Position numbers and translations under genes: made by a program
Shown: in pieces, positions 53,655-61,928 of the stretch
How the letters are laid out: every line of letters begins with the position of its first letter
Position numbering within the stretch: position 1 is the first letter of the stretch
The notes under the pieces: model-generated
Seen by the model: the letters and a program-made list of their open reading frames with translations, nothing else
The model's database searches: none
What the model was told of the DNA's origin: nothing
Source: an uncultured Lachnospiraceae bacterium
GTDB lineage: Bacteria; Bacillota; Clostridia; Lachnospirales; Lachnospiraceae
Reading direction: 5' to 3'
DNA length: 62,132 nucleotides
NCBI GenBank assembly: GCA_902775555.1
Contig: CACYMQ010000018.1
Location: forward strand, 1 to 62,132

Positions 53655-53697
53655 GAGGAAATACAGCGAATGGCCGTATTTCCTCTTTATTTTTTTG
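53655..53697 (+). terminator. Terminator-like hairpin directly before the CdaR-type gene
   Basis: The stem GAGGAAATAC / GTATTTCCTC has an 11-base loop, then TTTATTTTTTT. It ends 22 bases before the regulator's start codon, too close for a promoter to fit between them, so it may work as an attenuator for that gene. Confidence 0.82.
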
Positions 53698-53719
53698 TGA
53701 AATGAAAAGGAGAAGAAGC

Positions 53720-54811
53720 ATGATTTCAAATCAGATTCTGCAGGATACCATTGAAGGAATCCGTATCATAACCAAGGTTGACCTGGTTGTTATGGATGTG
53801 GAAGGCAGGGTGCTGGCAAAGACGATTGAAGGGTCGGTAGACGGATACGAGGAGGCAGTTACGGCTTTTGCGGATTCACCGGCAGAGAGTCAGGCCATGC
53901 TGGGGTGTCAGTTCTTTAAGGTGAACGATGATAAGCAGCTGGAATACGTGATCATGGCAAAGGGAGAGAATGATACAACCTACATGGTAGGCAAGATGGC
54001 AGCATTTCAGATCCAGAATCTCCTCGTAGCATATAAGGAGCGGTTCGATAAGGATAATTTCATCAAGAACCTGCTGTTGGACAATCTTCTGCTTGTGGAT
54101 ATCTATAATCGTGCAAAGAAACTGCACATCGATACCGATGTAAAAAGAGTCGTCTTTATCATTGAGACGAAGACAGAAAAGGATAATAATGCTCTGGAGA
54201 CCGTCAGAAATCTTTTCGCCAGCAAGACGAAGGATTTCATCACTGCCGTGGATGAGAAGAATATCATCCTGGTGAAGGAAGTAAAGGCCACCGAGAATTA
54301 TGATGAGTTGTCCCGGATCGCAAAGGTGATCGTGGATATGCTGAATACGGAGGCCATGTCCAGCGTACATGTAGCCTTCGGTACCATCGTAAATGAGATC
54401 AAGGAAGTATCCCGTTCCTACAAAGAGGCAAAGATGGCTCTGGATGTAGGTAAGATCTTCTACAGTGACAAGAATATCATTGCGTACAACAATCTGGGCA
54501 TCGGCCGGCTGATCTATCAGCTGCCTATCCCGCTCTGCCGTATGTTCATCAAGGAGATCTTCGACGGAAAGTCTCCGGATGAATTTGACGATGAGACTCT
54601 GGTCACGATCAACAAGTTCTTCGAAAACAGCCTGAATGTTTCCGAGACCTCACGCCAGCTGTATATTCACAGAAATACACTGGTTTACCGGCTGGACAAG
54701 ATCCAGAAGGCTACCGGTCTGGATCTTCGCGTCTTCGAGGACGCCATCACTTTCAAGATCGCATTGATGGTAGTTAAATATATGAAATATATGGAGACGT
54801 TGGAATTCTGA
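53720..54811 (+). CDS. CdaR/PucR-family transcriptional regulator
   Basis: The product is 363 residues. The N-terminal 130 residues resemble the putative sugar-diacid recognition domain (MISNQILQDTIEGIRIITKVDL). A middle GGDEF-like part spans about 140-280 (VVFIIETKT, SVHVAFGTIVNEIKEVSRSYKEAKMAL). The C-terminal PucR-type helix-turn-helix has FFENSLNVSETSRQLYIHRNTLVYRLDKIQKATG. The start at 53720 has AAGGAG 7 bases upstream. It is preceded by a terminator-like hairpin and followed by ftsEX. The ligand is unknown; the nearby sugar ATPase makes a carbohydrate-derived signal plausible. Confidence 0.9.
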   Translation: MISNQILQDTIEGIRIITKVDLVVMDVEGRVLAKTIEGSVDGYEEAVTAFADSPAESQAMLGCQFFKVNDDKQLEYVIMAKGENDTTYMVGKMAAFQIQNLLVAYKERFDKDNFIKNLLLDNLLLVDIYNRAKKLHIDTDVKRVVFIIETKTEKDNNALETVRNLFASKTKDFITAVDEKNIILVKEVKATENYDELSRIAKVIVDMLNTEAMSSVHVAFGTIVNEIKEVSRSYKEAKMALDVGKIFYSDKNIIAYNNLGIGRLIYQLPIPLCRMFIKEIFDGKSPDEFDDETLVTINKFFENSLNVSETSRQLYIHRNTLVYRLDKIQKATGLDLRVFEDAITFKIALMVVKYMKYMETLEF

Positions 54812-54846
54812 CGTAACCATAAGTAATAAGTGGAAGGATACCCATT

Positions 54847-55533
54847 ATGATTACAATGGAAAATGTAACAATGAAGTACCCGACCGGAACCCTTGCATTG
54901 CAGGACGTCAGCCTTCATATCGAGAAGGGTGAATTCGTCTTTATCGTGGGAAGTTCCGGATCCGGGAAGACAACCATGCTGGAACTGATGCTCCGGGAGC
55001 TGGTTCCGACAAAGGGTAAGATCCGGGTGGCAGGCTTTGACTATTCGAAACTGAAACGCCGCCAGATCCCCAAGGTACGAAGAAAGCTTGGATTCGTATT
55101 CCAGAATTTCCGACTGATCAAGGATCGGACGGTTTATGAAAATGTAGCATTTGCCCAGCGGGTTGTGGAAACACCCGCAAGGTATATCCGTCGTCAGGTT
55201 CCTGCCATGCTTACCATGGTAGGACTGGCCGACAAGTATAAATCCTATCCCCGTCAGCTGTCCGGCGGTGAGCAGCAGAGAGTTGCTCTGGCCCGTGCCC
55301 TTGTAAATAAGCCGGATATCATTCTGGCAGATGAGCCTACCGGAAACCTTGACTCCAAGAATACCTGGGAGGTAATGAATCTTCTGGAGGAGATCAATGC
55401 AAAAGGTACCACTGTGGTAGTGGTAACACATAATAAGGAGATCGTAAATGCCATGAAGAAGCGGGTAATAACGTTGAAGAAGGGCGTTATTATCAGTGAT
55501 GTGGAGAAGGGAGGCTATATCGATGAGGATTAG
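54847..55533 (+). CDS. ftsE: Cell-division ATP-binding protein FtsE
   Basis: This 228-residue ABC ATPase of the FtsEX complex controls peptidoglycan hydrolases at the membrane. Walker A is GSSGSGKTT, the Q-loop is VFQNFRL, the signature LSGGEQQRVALARA, Walker B IILADEPTGNLD, and VTHN is the H-loop. KYPTGTLALQDVSL at the N-terminus is typical of FtsE. The ftsX start lies inside its last codons (11-base overlap). Confidence 0.96.
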   Translation: MITMENVTMKYPTGTLALQDVSLHIEKGEFVFIVGSSGSGKTTMLELMLRELVPTKGKIRVAGFDYSKLKRRQIPKVRRKLGFVFQNFRLIKDRTVYENVAFAQRVVETPARYIRRQVPAMLTMVGLADKYKSYPRQLSGGEQQRVALARALVNKPDIILADEPTGNLDSKNTWEVMNLLEEINAKGTTVVVVTHNKEIVNAMKKRVITLKKGVIISDVEKGGYIDED

Positions 55534-56431
55534 TTCAATCGGTTATAGTCTGCGACAGGGCTTTAAGAACATCCGGAGAAATCTCCTGTTCTCTCTGGCA
55601 TCCATCGGTACCATTGTTGCCTGCCTCTTCCTGTTTGGACTTCTTTATGCAGTTATCGTCAATTTCCGTACTGCCATCAAGAATATTGAAGGAAATATCT
55701 CCATCTCCGTATTCTTTGATACGGGTATCTCGGAGAATCAGATCGATCTGATCCGGGAGCAGATCAGGACAAGAGATGAAGTGGCTACGCTGGATTATGT
55801 TTCGGCAGAGGACGCATGGAAGCAGTTCTCCGAAGCGAACTATGATGATCCGGAAGCGGCAAGAGAGACCTTCGGTGCAGATAACCCGTTGGCAAACTCT
55901 TCATCCTTCACCATTACGCTGAAGGATGTAACCTATCAGGCGGACTTTGTACAGTTCGTAAGCTCCATTAAGGGCGTGCGAAAGGTAAAGAGCTCCGAAT
56001 ATACGGCGAACAATGTGGCAGCCATTAACAAGTTCGTAGGTTATGCATCTGCATTTATCATAGCGATCCTGTTCTTGGTATCCATATTCCTTATCAGCAA
56101 TACCATTACCATCGGTATCACTGTCCGGAAGGAAGAGATCAAGATCATGAAGCTGATCGGTGCAACCAATGCATTTGTACGTGCACCGTTTATTGTAGAG
56201 GGTGTGACGATCGGTCTGATCGGTTCGGTTATCCCTGTAGTGATCCTGTATTATATGTATGAAGCGGTGATCGACTACGTGGTAGGACGATTTGCCGTGT
56301 TACAGTCCATCTTTGAATTCGTACCGGCGATGGATCTGTTCAAGGTTCTTGCACCTATGTCCCTGCTGATCGGTATCGGCATCGGTTTCATAGGAAGCTG
56401 GTTGACGACCAAGAAACATTTGAAGGTATGA
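55523..56431 (+). CDS. ftsX: Cell-division permease FtsX
   Basis: This 302-residue permease has four membrane helices: about 23-48, then after the extracellular loop three more at about 170-300. The extracellular domain (about 50-165) holds ISVFFDTGISENQIDLI and would contact the hydrolase encoded next. The cytosolic IKIMKLIGATNAFVRAPF motif is the FtsX signature that touches FtsE. The ATG at 55523 has GGAGG 8 bases upstream and overlaps ftsE by 11 bases, indicating translational coupling. Confidence 0.95.
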   Translation: MRISSIGYSLRQGFKNIRRNLLFSLASIGTIVACLFLFGLLYAVIVNFRTAIKNIEGNISISVFFDTGISENQIDLIREQIRTRDEVATLDYVSAEDAWKQFSEANYDDPEAARETFGADNPLANSSSFTITLKDVTYQADFVQFVSSIKGVRKVKSSEYTANNVAAINKFVGYASAFIIAILFLVSIFLISNTITIGITVRKEEIKIMKLIGATNAFVRAPFIVEGVTIGLIGSVIPVVILYYMYEAVIDYVVGRFAVLQSIFEFVPAMDLFKVLAPMSLLIGIGIGFIGSWLTTKKHLKV

Positions 56432-56456
56432 CATTGGCAATTAGGAGGCGATCCGA

Positions 56457-57926
56457 TTGAAGAAAAGACTGCGTTTATTGTTAGCATGTATACTGATCTT
56501 CGGACTGTCCGGGGCATCCGTTTATGCGGATGATCCGGTTACTCCTGTTGGAGATGGAAGCTCAGAGCAGACAAGTCAGACCGACGCAGAGCCGGATTCG
56601 ACTGAAGCTTCAGAGCAGAAGTCTGAGACGTCTTCGGAAACGACCACTGAAAAAACTTCGGAAAAGGCTTCGGAAGGAAATCCTGAGCAGGGATCCGAGC
56701 AAAACTCCGAACAGGGGAGTGAACAGAACTCCGAGCAGGGATCCGAGCAGAACTCCGAACAGGGGAGTGAACAGAACTCCGAGCAGGGTTCCACTCAGGC
56801 TTCCACCGCTGTGGTCGCTCCCTATTACAATGCAGCAGAGATTGCAGCACTTCGCCAGCAGTATGCCGAAAGCGTTCAGGAATCCCAGGCGGTTCAGAAG
56901 AAACTGAATGAAATGAAGAAGACGCAGAACAGCTTCATTGAGAATCTGCAGGAGATGGATAACGAGATCATCCGTCTGCAGGATGAGATGGATGAGCTGG
57001 CCATGCAGCGCAGCAAGGTGGATGCCACGATCACACAGTTGAAGTATGAAATGGAATTCGCCGAAGAGGATGTCCAGGTCCAGTATAATAAACTGAAGGA
57101 CCATATCCAGAATTCCTACGAGAACGGAAATTATTCCTATATGGATGCTCTGCTTCAGGCGGTTTCCTTCGCGGACGTTCTGAATAAAACAGAGTATGTG
57201 GAGCAGGTGAGCCGGTATGACGAGGTTCTTCTTAAGAATTACCAGGCGGCACGCCAGCAGCTTGCCAACAAACTGAAAATGCTTGAAACCATGGTTGAGG
57301 ATTACGGGATCATGGAAGAGGTCTATAAGGACCGGCAGGATGCAATGGTCATACTCTCGGATGAGAAAGAGAGACAGATCAATGATTATCAGGCCCAGAT
57401 TGATGAAGCACAGGCCGGACTTACCAAGCTTCAGGTTCAGGAGCAGATCCAGGCAAACCGGATCGCTGAGATCGAGGCACAGGCACATACTACGATCACC
57501 TACGATATCGTGAATTATAACGGAGCGGTATTTGTGTGGCCGCAACCCTCAAGTACCTATATCACATCCGATTACGGATACCGTGGCGATATCGGTATCC
57601 CGGGCGCGTCGAAGGATCATAAAGGAATCGATATCAAGGCAAAAATGTATGATCCGGTGGTTGCAGCTGCAGACGGAACCGTGATCTACGTTGGATATTA
57701 CGGTACCGGTGGAAAGACGGTCATGATGGATGTCGGAAGCGGGATCACCATCATCTATCATCATCTGAATGATTATGCCGTTGTCACAGGTCAGAGCGTT
57801 ACTGCGGGAACCGTAGTGGGACATGTGGGAATGACCGGTGTGACCGGCGGACCGCATCTGCATTTCAGTGTGCGGTTGAATGGGCAATATGTAAATCCGA
57901 GACCGTATCTCGGACTGCCGTATTGA
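56457..57926 (+). CDS. Secreted M23 peptidoglycan endopeptidase with coiled coil (FtsEX effector type)
   Basis: The product has 489 residues. A TTG start (AGGAGG 8 bases upstream) gives a signal peptide cleaved near VYA. Next is a Ser/Glu/Thr-rich linker with several EQNSEQGS repeats, then a long coiled coil (about 120-350) and an M23 LytM domain with HKGIDIK, VIYVGYYG and HLHF, the zinc-ligand set. The coiled coil plus M23 layout and the place directly after ftsEX match CwlO/PcsB/EnvC-like hydrolases that FtsX activates. The domain is complete and looks active. Function in cell separation or elongation is inferred from context. Confidence 0.93.
   Translation: MKKRLRLLLACILIFGLSGASVYADDPVTPVGDGSSEQTSQTDAEPDSTEASEQKSETSSETTTEKTSEKASEGNPEQGSEQNSEQGSEQNSEQGSEQNSEQGSEQNSEQGSTQASTAVVAPYYNAAEIAALRQQYAESVQESQAVQKKLNEMKKTQNSFIENLQEMDNEIIRLQDEMDELAMQRSKVDATITQLKYEMEFAEEDVQVQYNKLKDHIQNSYENGNYSYMDALLQAVSFADVLNKTEYVEQVSRYDEVLLKNYQAARQQLANKLKMLETMVEDYGIMEEVYKDRQDAMVILSDEKERQINDYQAQIDEAQAGLTKLQVQEQIQANRIAEIEAQAHTTITYDIVNYNGAVFVWPQPSSTYITSDYGYRGDIGIPGASKDHKGIDIKAKMYDPVVAAADGTVIYVGYYGTGGKTVMMDVGSGITIIYHHLNDYAVVTGQSVTAGTVVGHVGMTGVTGGPHLHFSVRLNGQYVNPRPYLGLPY
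56684..56790 (+). repeat. In-frame tandem repeat encoding EQGSEQNS units
   Basis: Near-identical 24-base units (GAGCAGGGATCCGAGCAAAA type) alternate with 'GAACAGGGGAGTGAACAGAA' type units inside the linker of the M23 peptidase gene. The nucleotide identity suggests recent expansion by slippage. Confidence 0.85.
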
Positions 57927-58000
57927 TCCCAAAGCGTAAATCTATATGCCATACCCGCCCGTTTAACGGGGAGGGGAGTGGAAAGGAAGCGGAACTAACG

Positions 58001-59443
58001 ATGAGAAAACTGAAAAGGGTCCTTGTATTAGCGCTTACTGCAGGACTTATGATGTCTGCCGGAAGCTGTGGGAAGTCAGGAGAAGAGACCAGTGAAAATG
58101 CCGGCGCGGAAAGTAATGCCGGATTTGATATCAATTCCCAAAAGATCCAGGATAAAACGAGGGTTATTGAGTCGCTGATCAATAACAACTTTTATTATGA
58201 AACAGATCCGGAGAAACGGGAAGCTGCTTATTATAAAGGTCTGATGTATGGACTGGATGATAAATATGCGACCTATTATACGCCGGAGGAGTTCGCCAGA
58301 GTCAAAGAGGATGACGAAGGGGAATATGTAGGGATCGGCGCGACTGTATCCAAGAACATGCAGACAGGCGAGATCTATATCGTGTCGCCGATCAAGAACA
58401 GTCCTGCCGAGGAGGTGGGTCTGCTTCCGGATGATGTTTTTGTGGAGATTGACGGAACGGAACTCACTACCGATATGGAACTGGATGAGGTGGTGAAGAT
58501 CATCCGGGGATCGGAAGGGTCTACGGCACATTTGAAAATGTACCGCGAAGGGGAATCGGATTTCCTGGAATTTGATGTTCCCAGGAGAAAGATCCAGAGC
58601 GTTACGGTGGAATATGAGATGCTGGAGAACGGATATGGATATATCAAGATCTCCCAGTTTATCGAAACGACCGCAGACCAGTTCCGCGCTGCAGTGGATG
58701 AACTGGTATCCAAGGGGGCGAAGGGTCTGATCTTTGATGTCCGGAATAATCCGGGAGGACTTACCGATATTGTCGATCAGATGGTGGATTATCTGGTAAA
58801 GGATGATGCGATCGCAAAGGACGGAGATCCTGCGAAGCCCGGGCTGATCCTGGAAATGAGGGATAAGAACGGAACGATCCTTTACAGTGATTCCGCCAAG
58901 GACGGACACTTTGTAGATCTTCCCATGGCAGTGTTGATGAACGGCAACAGCGCCAGCTCTTCCGAGATCTTTATCGGATGTCTCAGAGACTATGGGAAAG
59001 TAGTCATGATCGGCGAGAAGAGCTACGGAAAGGGGATCGTACAGCAGACATTCCCCCTTACGGACGGATCCGCGGTGAAGATGACCATAGCTAAATACTT
59101 CCTTCCGGCAGGAAGCAATATCCATGAAACGGGGATCGAGCCGGATCAGGTGGTAGAGCTTACCAAGGAGCAGAAGCGGATGCTGTATAAGCTTCCCTAT
59201 AATGAAGATCCACAGCTTGCTGCAGCAATCAAGGCATTGGGCGGACAGCCGCTTCCGGCGCCCCGGTCCGCCGAGAGTGCAGGTTCCGGCACGACCGAAA
59301 CCACTGAGGGGAAGAACTCGGAGTCTACCGAAGGAACCGGTTCCGAGACAACGGAAACGACAGAGGACAAGAGTACGGAAACGACAGAAGATAAGAGTAC
59401 GGAAACGACAGAGGATAAGAGTACGGAAACGACAGAAGAGTAA
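58001..59443 (+). CDS. Lipoprotein carboxyl-terminal processing protease (S41)
   Basis: This 480-residue CtpA-type serine protease starts with a lipoprotein signal peptide whose lipobox is SAGSC, so it is anchored outside the membrane. The N-terminal dimer part is followed by a PDZ domain (about 95-185, EYVGIGATVS, IDGTELTTDMELDEVV). The catalytic domain has FDVRNNPGGLTDIV, the serine in GNSASSSEIF (Ser317) and the lysine in SYGKGIVQQ. The C-terminal 60 residues are Thr/Glu-rich repeats (ETTEDKST). Start 58001 is chosen because it gives the lipobox; the upstream extension is unlike a signal. It follows the M23 gene and may process cell-wall proteins; such a partnership is known for CtpB- and Prc-type enzymes. 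Confidence 0.93.
   Translation: MRKLKRVLVLALTAGLMMSAGSCGKSGEETSENAGAESNAGFDINSQKIQDKTRVIESLINNNFYYETDPEKREAAYYKGLMYGLDDKYATYYTPEEFARVKEDDEGEYVGIGATVSKNMQTGEIYIVSPIKNSPAEEVGLLPDDVFVEIDGTELTTDMELDEVVKIIRGSEGSTAHLKMYREGESDFLEFDVPRRKIQSVTVEYEMLENGYGYIKISQFIETTADQFRAAVDELVSKGAKGLIFDVRNNPGGLTDIVDQMVDYLVKDDAIAKDGDPAKPGLILEMRDKNGTILYSDSAKDGHFVDLPMAVLMNGNSASSSEIFIGCLRDYGKVVMIGEKSYGKGIVQQTFPLTDGSAVKMTIAKYFLPAGSNIHETGIEPDQVVELTKEQKRMLYKLPYNEDPQLAAAIKALGGQPLPAPRSAESAGSGTTETTEGKNSESTEGTGSETTETTEDKSTETTEDKSTETTEDKSTETTEE
59345..59440 (+). repeat. Tandem repeat encoding TTEDKSTE units
   Basis: Three to four near-identical 24-base units (ACGGAAACGACAGAGGATAA type) lie at the 3' end of the protease gene. The repeat is in frame and likely slippage-prone. 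Confidence 0.85.
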
Positions 59444-59458
59444 TAGAGTGACTAAGGG

Positions 59459-59487
59459 ATCCCCTGCGTTCGTTGCAGGGGATTCTT
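59459..59487 (+). terminator. Probable terminator after the S41 protease gene
   Basis: The stem ATCCCCTGC / GCAGGGGAT has a 7-base loop and is followed by TCTTAAGAA. The U-tract is short, so termination may be partial before guaA. Confidence 0.65.
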
Positions 59488-59515
59488 AAGAATAAGAGGA
59501 AGGGATAGAACCATT

Positions 59516-61096
59516 ATGGACCGTGAGATGATCGTCGTCCTGGATTTCGGAGGACAGTACAATCAGTTGATCGCACGAAGGGTGCGGGAGTGCAATGTGT
59601 ATGCGGAGGTGCATCCGTATACGATCACCATTGAACAGTTAAAGGAATTAAAACCGAAGGGGATCATTTTCACAGGTGGGCCAAACAGTGTCTATCTGGA
59701 GGAGTCGCCATCCTACAGCAGGGAGATCTTTGAACTTGGGATCCCAATCCTCGGAATCTGCTATGGATCCCAACTCATGGCACATTTGCTTGGGGGGAAG
59801 GTTGCGACTGCGCCTGTCAGTGAATATGGGCGGACCCGGACCATGGTATCCGTTTCCGATGCGGAGAACGGGAGCGGGGAAGGCTCGATCCTTTTCTCAA
59901 ATGTAGGTGAAACCTTCACTTCCTGGATGAGTCATACAGATTATATTGCAGAAGTTCCAGAAGGCTTCCGGATCACTGCGAAGACGGAACACTGTCCGGT
60001 GGCAGCTATGGAGTGCCCGGAGAAGAAACTGTATGCAACGCAGTTCCATCCGGAAGTTCAGCATACAGAGTTTGGACAGGAGATCCTGAAAAACTTCGTC
60101 ATTCGTGTCTGTGGCTGCAGTGGAAGCTGGCGGATGGATTCCTTTGTGGAAACTGCTGTCCGGGAACTGAGAGAGAAGATCGGTACGGGCCGGGTGCTCT
60201 GTGCTCTGTCCGGTGGTGTGGATTCCTCCGTGGCTGCGGTACTGCTGTCCAAGGCTGTTGGTAAACAGCTTACCTGCGTCTTCGTGGATCATGGCCTGCT
60301 TCGAAAGGATGAAGGAGATGAGGTGGAAGCGGTCTTCGGGCCGAAGGGTCAGTATGATCTGAATTTCATCCGCGTAAATGCACAGGAGCGTTTCTATCTG
60401 AAACTTGCCGGTGAGACGGATCCGGAGAGAAAGCGCCATATCATCGGTGAGGAATTCATCCGTGTCTTTGAGGAAGAAGCGAAGAAGATCGGAGCAGTGG
60501 ATTTTCTGGCGCAGGGAACCATCTATCCGGATGTGATCGAATCCGGCCTCGGAAAGTCAGCCGTGATCAAATCCCATCACAATGTGGGCGGACTGCCGGA
60601 GCATGTGGATTTCAAGGAGATCGTAGAGCCTCTCCGGATGCTCTTTAAGGATGAGGTGCGTAAGGCCGGCCTGGAGCTGGGGATCCCGGAGTATCTGGTA
60701 TTCCGTCAGCCCTTCCCGGGACCGGGACTGGGTGTCCGTATCATAGATGATATCACTCAGGAGAAGGTGCGCATCGTGCAGGAAGCGGACGCCATCTACC
60801 GGGAAGAGGTAGATGCGGCTATTGATAGAGGAGAGATCGTTACACCTCCGAACCAGTATTTTGCGGCCCTGTCCAATATGCGGTCCGTGGGTGTTATGGG
60901 AGATTTCCGGACCTATGATTACGCTGTGGTCCTTCGCGCTGTCTGCACCAGTGACTTCATGACCGCAGACTGCACAGACATTCCTTTTGCGGTTTTGCAG
61001 CGTTGTATGACCCGGATCATCAATGAGGTAAAGGGAGTGAACCGCGTACTCTATGATCTCACCTCCAAGCCGCCGGGAACCATAGAACTCCTTTAA
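59516..61096 (+). CDS. guaA: GMP synthase (glutamine-hydrolysing)
   Basis: The product is 526 residues. It aminates XMP to GMP in purine synthesis. The N-terminal class I glutaminase has GICYGSQLM with the catalytic cysteine and [11 protein letters not shown] with the histidine. The ATP-pyrophosphatase loop is [12 protein letters not shown], and the C-terminal dimerisation domain has [11 protein letters not shown] and ends [10 protein letters not shown]. In most relatives I recall the protein ends in GTIEWE; here the last residues are LL. The 3' end of guaA is a known integration site for mobile elements, and mobile-type genes follow here. Confidence 0.97.
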   Translation: MDREMIVVLDFGGQYNQLIARRVRECNVYAEVHPYTITIEQLKELKPKGIIFTGGPNSVYLEESPSYSREIFELGIPILGICYGSQLMAHLLGGKVATAPVSEYGRTRTMVSVSDAENGSGEGSILFSNVGETFTSWMSHTDYIAEVPEGFRITAKTEHCPVAAMECPEKKLYATQFHPEVQHTEFGQEILKNFVIRVCGCSGSWRMDSFVETAVRELREKIGTGRVLCALSGGVDSSVAAVLLSKAVGKQLTCVFVDHGLLRKDEGDEVEAVFGPKGQYDLNFIRVNAQERFYLKLAGETDPERKRHIIGEEFIRVFEEEAKKIGAVDFLAQGTIYPDVIESGLGKSAVIKSHHNVGGLPEHVDFKEIVEPLRMLFKDEVRKAGLELGIPEYLVFRQPFPGPGLGVRIIDDITQEKVRIVQEADAIYREEVDAAIDRGEIVTPPNQYFAALSNMRSVGVMGDFRTYDYAVVLRAVCTSDFMTADCTDIPFAVLQRCMTRIINEVKGVNRVLYDLTSKPPGTIELL

Positions 61097-61108
61097 TACA
61101 AAAAGGAT

Positions 61109-61144
61109 CGAGAGCCCTTAATTTACAAGGGCTCTCGTTTTTTA
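61109..61144 (+). terminator. Intrinsic terminator after guaA
   Basis: The stem CGAGAGCCCTT / AAGGGCTCTCG has a 7-base loop and is followed by TTTTTTA. It is a strong terminator. Confidence 0.93.
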
Positions 61145-61164
61145 TGCCTACATTATGCCTACAT
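61143..61164. repeat. Tandem 11-base repeat beyond guaA
   Basis: TATGCCTACAT occurs twice back to back. It lies between the guaA terminator and the broken regulator and could be an integrase arm or core site, or simply a short duplication. Confidence 0.6.
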
Positions 61165-61178
61165 TTCCAGGTCATTTC

Positions 61179-61729
61179 TCAATTTTCGTCTTTTTTATTC
61201 TTTGCGGTTTCCGCATCAAGTATCGCACGCATAACGGCAAGACGCCGGTTAAATCTCTCTTTTTCTGTGAGGGAAGAAGTATTGAACATAGTCAGCGGGA
61301 AGGCGTTGTATCGCTCAATCATCTCCTTCTTCCGGCTGTCATAGAACTCTTGCGTGCATTCATAGTTTTTCAGCTCGTTATGCATCTCCTGAACTATCTC
61401 CAGAGCCTGGCAGACATCTGCGGAGAACAGCGGCTTTCCATCCCGAAGGATATCGCCGTAATAGAAGGTCAGCCGGACCAGGTTGCGACCGCTGTCCCCA
61501 TCTTCCGGGTGCTCCCGGTCAATCCGGTTTTGGATCTCGGTCTTAAAGGTCAGTTCATTTGCATCATAGAGATCAAAAAGAAATCCAACCAGATCCCCCA
61601 TGGAGTTCAGGTAATTATGATTCCGAGCATTTCGGAGAATTCCTTCTGTGTTTTGTTCATTACGGTTTCCCGCAGGATTCTGAGTCGCCTTCCGAATATA
61701 TTATTTTTGTCATTTGCAAATAAGCTCAT
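61179..61729 (-). pseudogene. XRE-type helix-turn-helix regulator, broken
   Basis: On the minus strand, ATG 61729 begins a protein with the first helices of an HTH_3 domain (FGRRLRILRETVMNKTQKEF, then SEMLGI), which stops at 61607. Homology resumes in another frame with NYLNSMGDLVGFLFDLYDAN and continues to 61179 as a 140-residue helical C-terminus. The recognition helix and the rest of the HTH are missing between the two parts, so a deletion that also changes frame is likely. It may be a dead regulator or an assembly fault. A ribosome site (AAAGGGG) precedes the ATG. The divergent excisionase-like gene is 199 bases away. Confidence 0.7.
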
Positions 61730-61798
61730 GGTAAATGGACCCCTTTCCCGTCGTGTGTATCTGATGATGTTGAACATATGGTTTTGCTCTTTAATGTA

Positions 61799-61827
61799 AG
61801 TATAACATAAAGATTTTGATATTGATA
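61799..61827 (-). promoter_or_regulatory. Probable promoter of the XRE regulator
   Basis: On the minus strand, TATACT (61804-61799) has TG one base before it (extended -10), and a weak TATCAA lies 17 bases upstream. Confidence 0.55.
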
Positions 61828-61902
61828 GCAAAAAATGAAAAATATAGCAAATAATGATATTGACAACATATTTCAATATGATATACTGATTGTGATAGCA
61901 AA
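61826..61902. promoter_or_regulatory. Operator-like TAGCAAA direct repeats
   Basis: TAGCAAA occurs at 61826, 61845 and 61896 in the divergent promoter region, the first two 19 bases apart and the third just after the plus-strand -10 box. The context ATAGCAAAtAATGATAT is partly shared. It is likely a binding site for the neighbouring regulator. Confidence 0.5.
61860..61887 (+). promoter_or_regulatory. Promoter of the excisionase-like gene
   Basis: TTGACA (61860-61865) and TATACT (61882-61887) are separated by 16 bases, followed by a GAAGGAGG ribosome site before the ATG. Confidence 0.82.
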
Positions 61903-61928
61903 TACTAATATTTGAAGGAGGTGAGACT

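Noticed and set aside
53037-53705. Small plus-strand open frames across the msmX end and palindromic repeats
   Set aside because: They run through the msmX terminator and structured repeats, lack ribosome sites and show no protein similarity.
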